Made by a program: the position numbers and the translations under genes. Shown here piece by piece: positions 51,129 to 51,675 of a stretch of DNA of 51,675 nt; within the stretch, counting starts at the first letter, position 1, and the number at the start of each line of letters is the position of its first letter. The notes beneath the pieces are model-generated. The model saw nothing but the letters and a program-made list of their open reading frames with translations, was not told the origin of the DNA and searched no databases. Source of the stretch: an uncultured Bacteroidales bacterium (lineage in GTDB: Bacteria > Bacteroidota > Bacteroidia > Bacteroidales > F082); assembly GCA_905233685.1 (NCBI GenBank), contig CAJOEZ010000012.1, forward strand, positions 1 through 51,675, read 5' to 3'.

Positions 51129-51602
51129 TCAGGAAACCTTCACCATTTTGATCACAATCGTTATTGCAGTGATGATGACAGCCAGCAACACCACCACCAT
51201 ACCGAGCAGAAACCACATGAAAGCGGGTGGCTTTTTCTTTTCGGGCGGCAGCTCTTCGACGACGATCTGCGGATAACGCAGCGTGTCGGCGAAGTGGACT
51301 GGCTCGGGTTCGGCCTCGTAGGTGACTGTGAGGCTGTCATCAGTGGCCGTTGCCGTGAAAGTGCCCTGCTCCGTCTGGATCTTGACGGCTTGGCCGTCAA
51401 GCAACGGAGCTAAGGGCATCACGGCAGAATCGGCCAAAGGTGGCAATTCAATGAAGGTGTCGATGGGATGCGCCTGAACGCTCAGCAGCTCGGGGCATCG
51501 CTCGGCGATGCGACGGATGCGACGCTGGGCGCGGCGCTTCGCGTCGCAGGCGCATAGCACCATCGACACCAACAACAGGAAGAGAAAACAGCGTGTCTTC
51601 AT
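51129..51602 (-). CDS. Phage-type lipoprotein with C-terminal membrane helix (u-spanin-like topology)
   Basis: 157 residues. The N-terminus is a lipoprotein signal with lipobox VLCAC (Cys near residue 19), followed by a basic stretch (KRRAQRRIRRIAERCPELL) and a mostly beta/proline-rich middle part. Near the C-terminus lies a clear membrane helix (AFMWFLLGMVVVLLAVIITAITIVI, about 127-151) and a short basic tail. A lipid anchor at one end and a membrane helix at the other is the arrangement of unimolecular spanins, which fuse inner and outer membranes in phage lysis. Homology to a known spanin is not claimed. It is the last gene of a minus-strand operon with a terminator directly after it. Confidence 0.75.
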   Translation of the reverse strand: MKTRCFLFLLLVSMVLCACDAKRRAQRRIRRIAERCPELLSVQAHPIDTFIELPPLADSAVMPLAPLLDGQAVKIQTEQGTFTATATDDSLTVTYEAEPEPVHFADTLRYPQIVVEELPPEKKKPPAFMWFLLGMVVVLLAVIITAITIVIKMVKVS

Positions 51603-51606
51603 GGCC

Positions 51607-51675
51607 TTACAGGTTTTCGATCAATTGCTTCAGCTCAGCGTTTTCAAGGGTGAGTTGTGCGACCTGAGCGGACAG
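51607..51675 (-). CDS. C-terminal end of a coiled-coil protein (partial, runs off window)
   Basis: Only the last 22 residues are visible, ending QLTLENAELKQLIENL before TAA at 51607-51609. The heptad spacing of leucines suggests a coiled coil. It lies 4 bp before the lipoprotein ATG, so both belong to one operon. Identity cannot be told. Confidence 0.6.
   Translation of the reverse strand: MSAQVAQLTLENAELKQLIENL

Noticed and set aside
50925..51413. 162-codon plus-strand ORF near the right edge
   Set aside because: Most of it is antisense to the lipoprotein gene, whose lipobox, membrane helix and terminator are clear.

Overview
The window reads as chromosome of a Bacteroidales bacterium (phylum Bacteroidota) with a mobile element entering at the right edge. 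The evidence is a type IX secretion (T9SS) C-terminal sorting domain, the lipoprotein-anchored Omp85 protein TamL, lineage-restricted families (DUF4293, DUF3078, DUF3276, DUF5683), the Bacteroidota gene orders ftsK-lolA-exbB-exbD-tonB and parA-parB-DUF5683-dapB-lepB, and the Bacteroidota promoter form (TTG, about 20 bp, TAnnTTTG) in front of many genes. Genus cannot be fixed from this sequence.

Layout. 1-3993 is the 3' part of a giant surface protein: BspA-type leucine-rich repeats, eight InlB-type repeats (one split by an inserted domain), duplicated C-terminal modules and a T9SS sorting tail. 4107-14526 is a minus-strand envelope and division block: RecD-like helicase, TamL, FolC, TonB, ExbD, ExbB, LolA and FtsK. 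14658-22363 holds mpl, a LolA-like protein, rho, DUF4293, a YfcE-like phosphoesterase, DUF3078, a double TonB_C protein and rlmB. 22428-22936 is a YafQ-type toxin-antitoxin pair. 22992-28683 holds an S9 peptidase, a lipoprotein, efp, lpxD and an esterase. 28762-29430 is a HigBA module with a near-perfect palindrome beside its promoter. 29543-34313 is lepB, dapB, DUF5683, parB and parA. 34479-36423 holds DUF3276, a DnaQ-like exonuclease and an FAH hydrolase.

36485-40000 is the accessory island and the best place to look for something new. It contains an internally deleted AlbA/ATPase regulator, a 36-residue remnant of a DUF4007 protein, an HNH nuclease translationally coupled to a methyltransferase-HIT fusion, a 55-residue protein, and a RhuM-type protein. 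It looks like a partly eroded defence or modification locus whose HNH and methyltransferase-HIT genes are still intact. 40032-48440 returns to housekeeping and proteolysis: tricorn-like protease, transglutaminase-like protein, C69 dipeptidase, rarA, an EcsC-family protein and a small acidic protein.

48573-51675 begins with a structured small RNA that has its own promoter. A tyrosine-recombinase integrase follows, with tandem repeats lying on its promoter, then a 24-bp perfect inverted repeat, then minus-strand genes reading in from the right. The first complete one encodes a lipoprotein with a C-terminal membrane helix, the topology of a unimolecular phage spanin, so the element is probably a prophage or related integrative element. 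Small palindromic dispersed repeats occur in several gaps and twice inside coding sequence.
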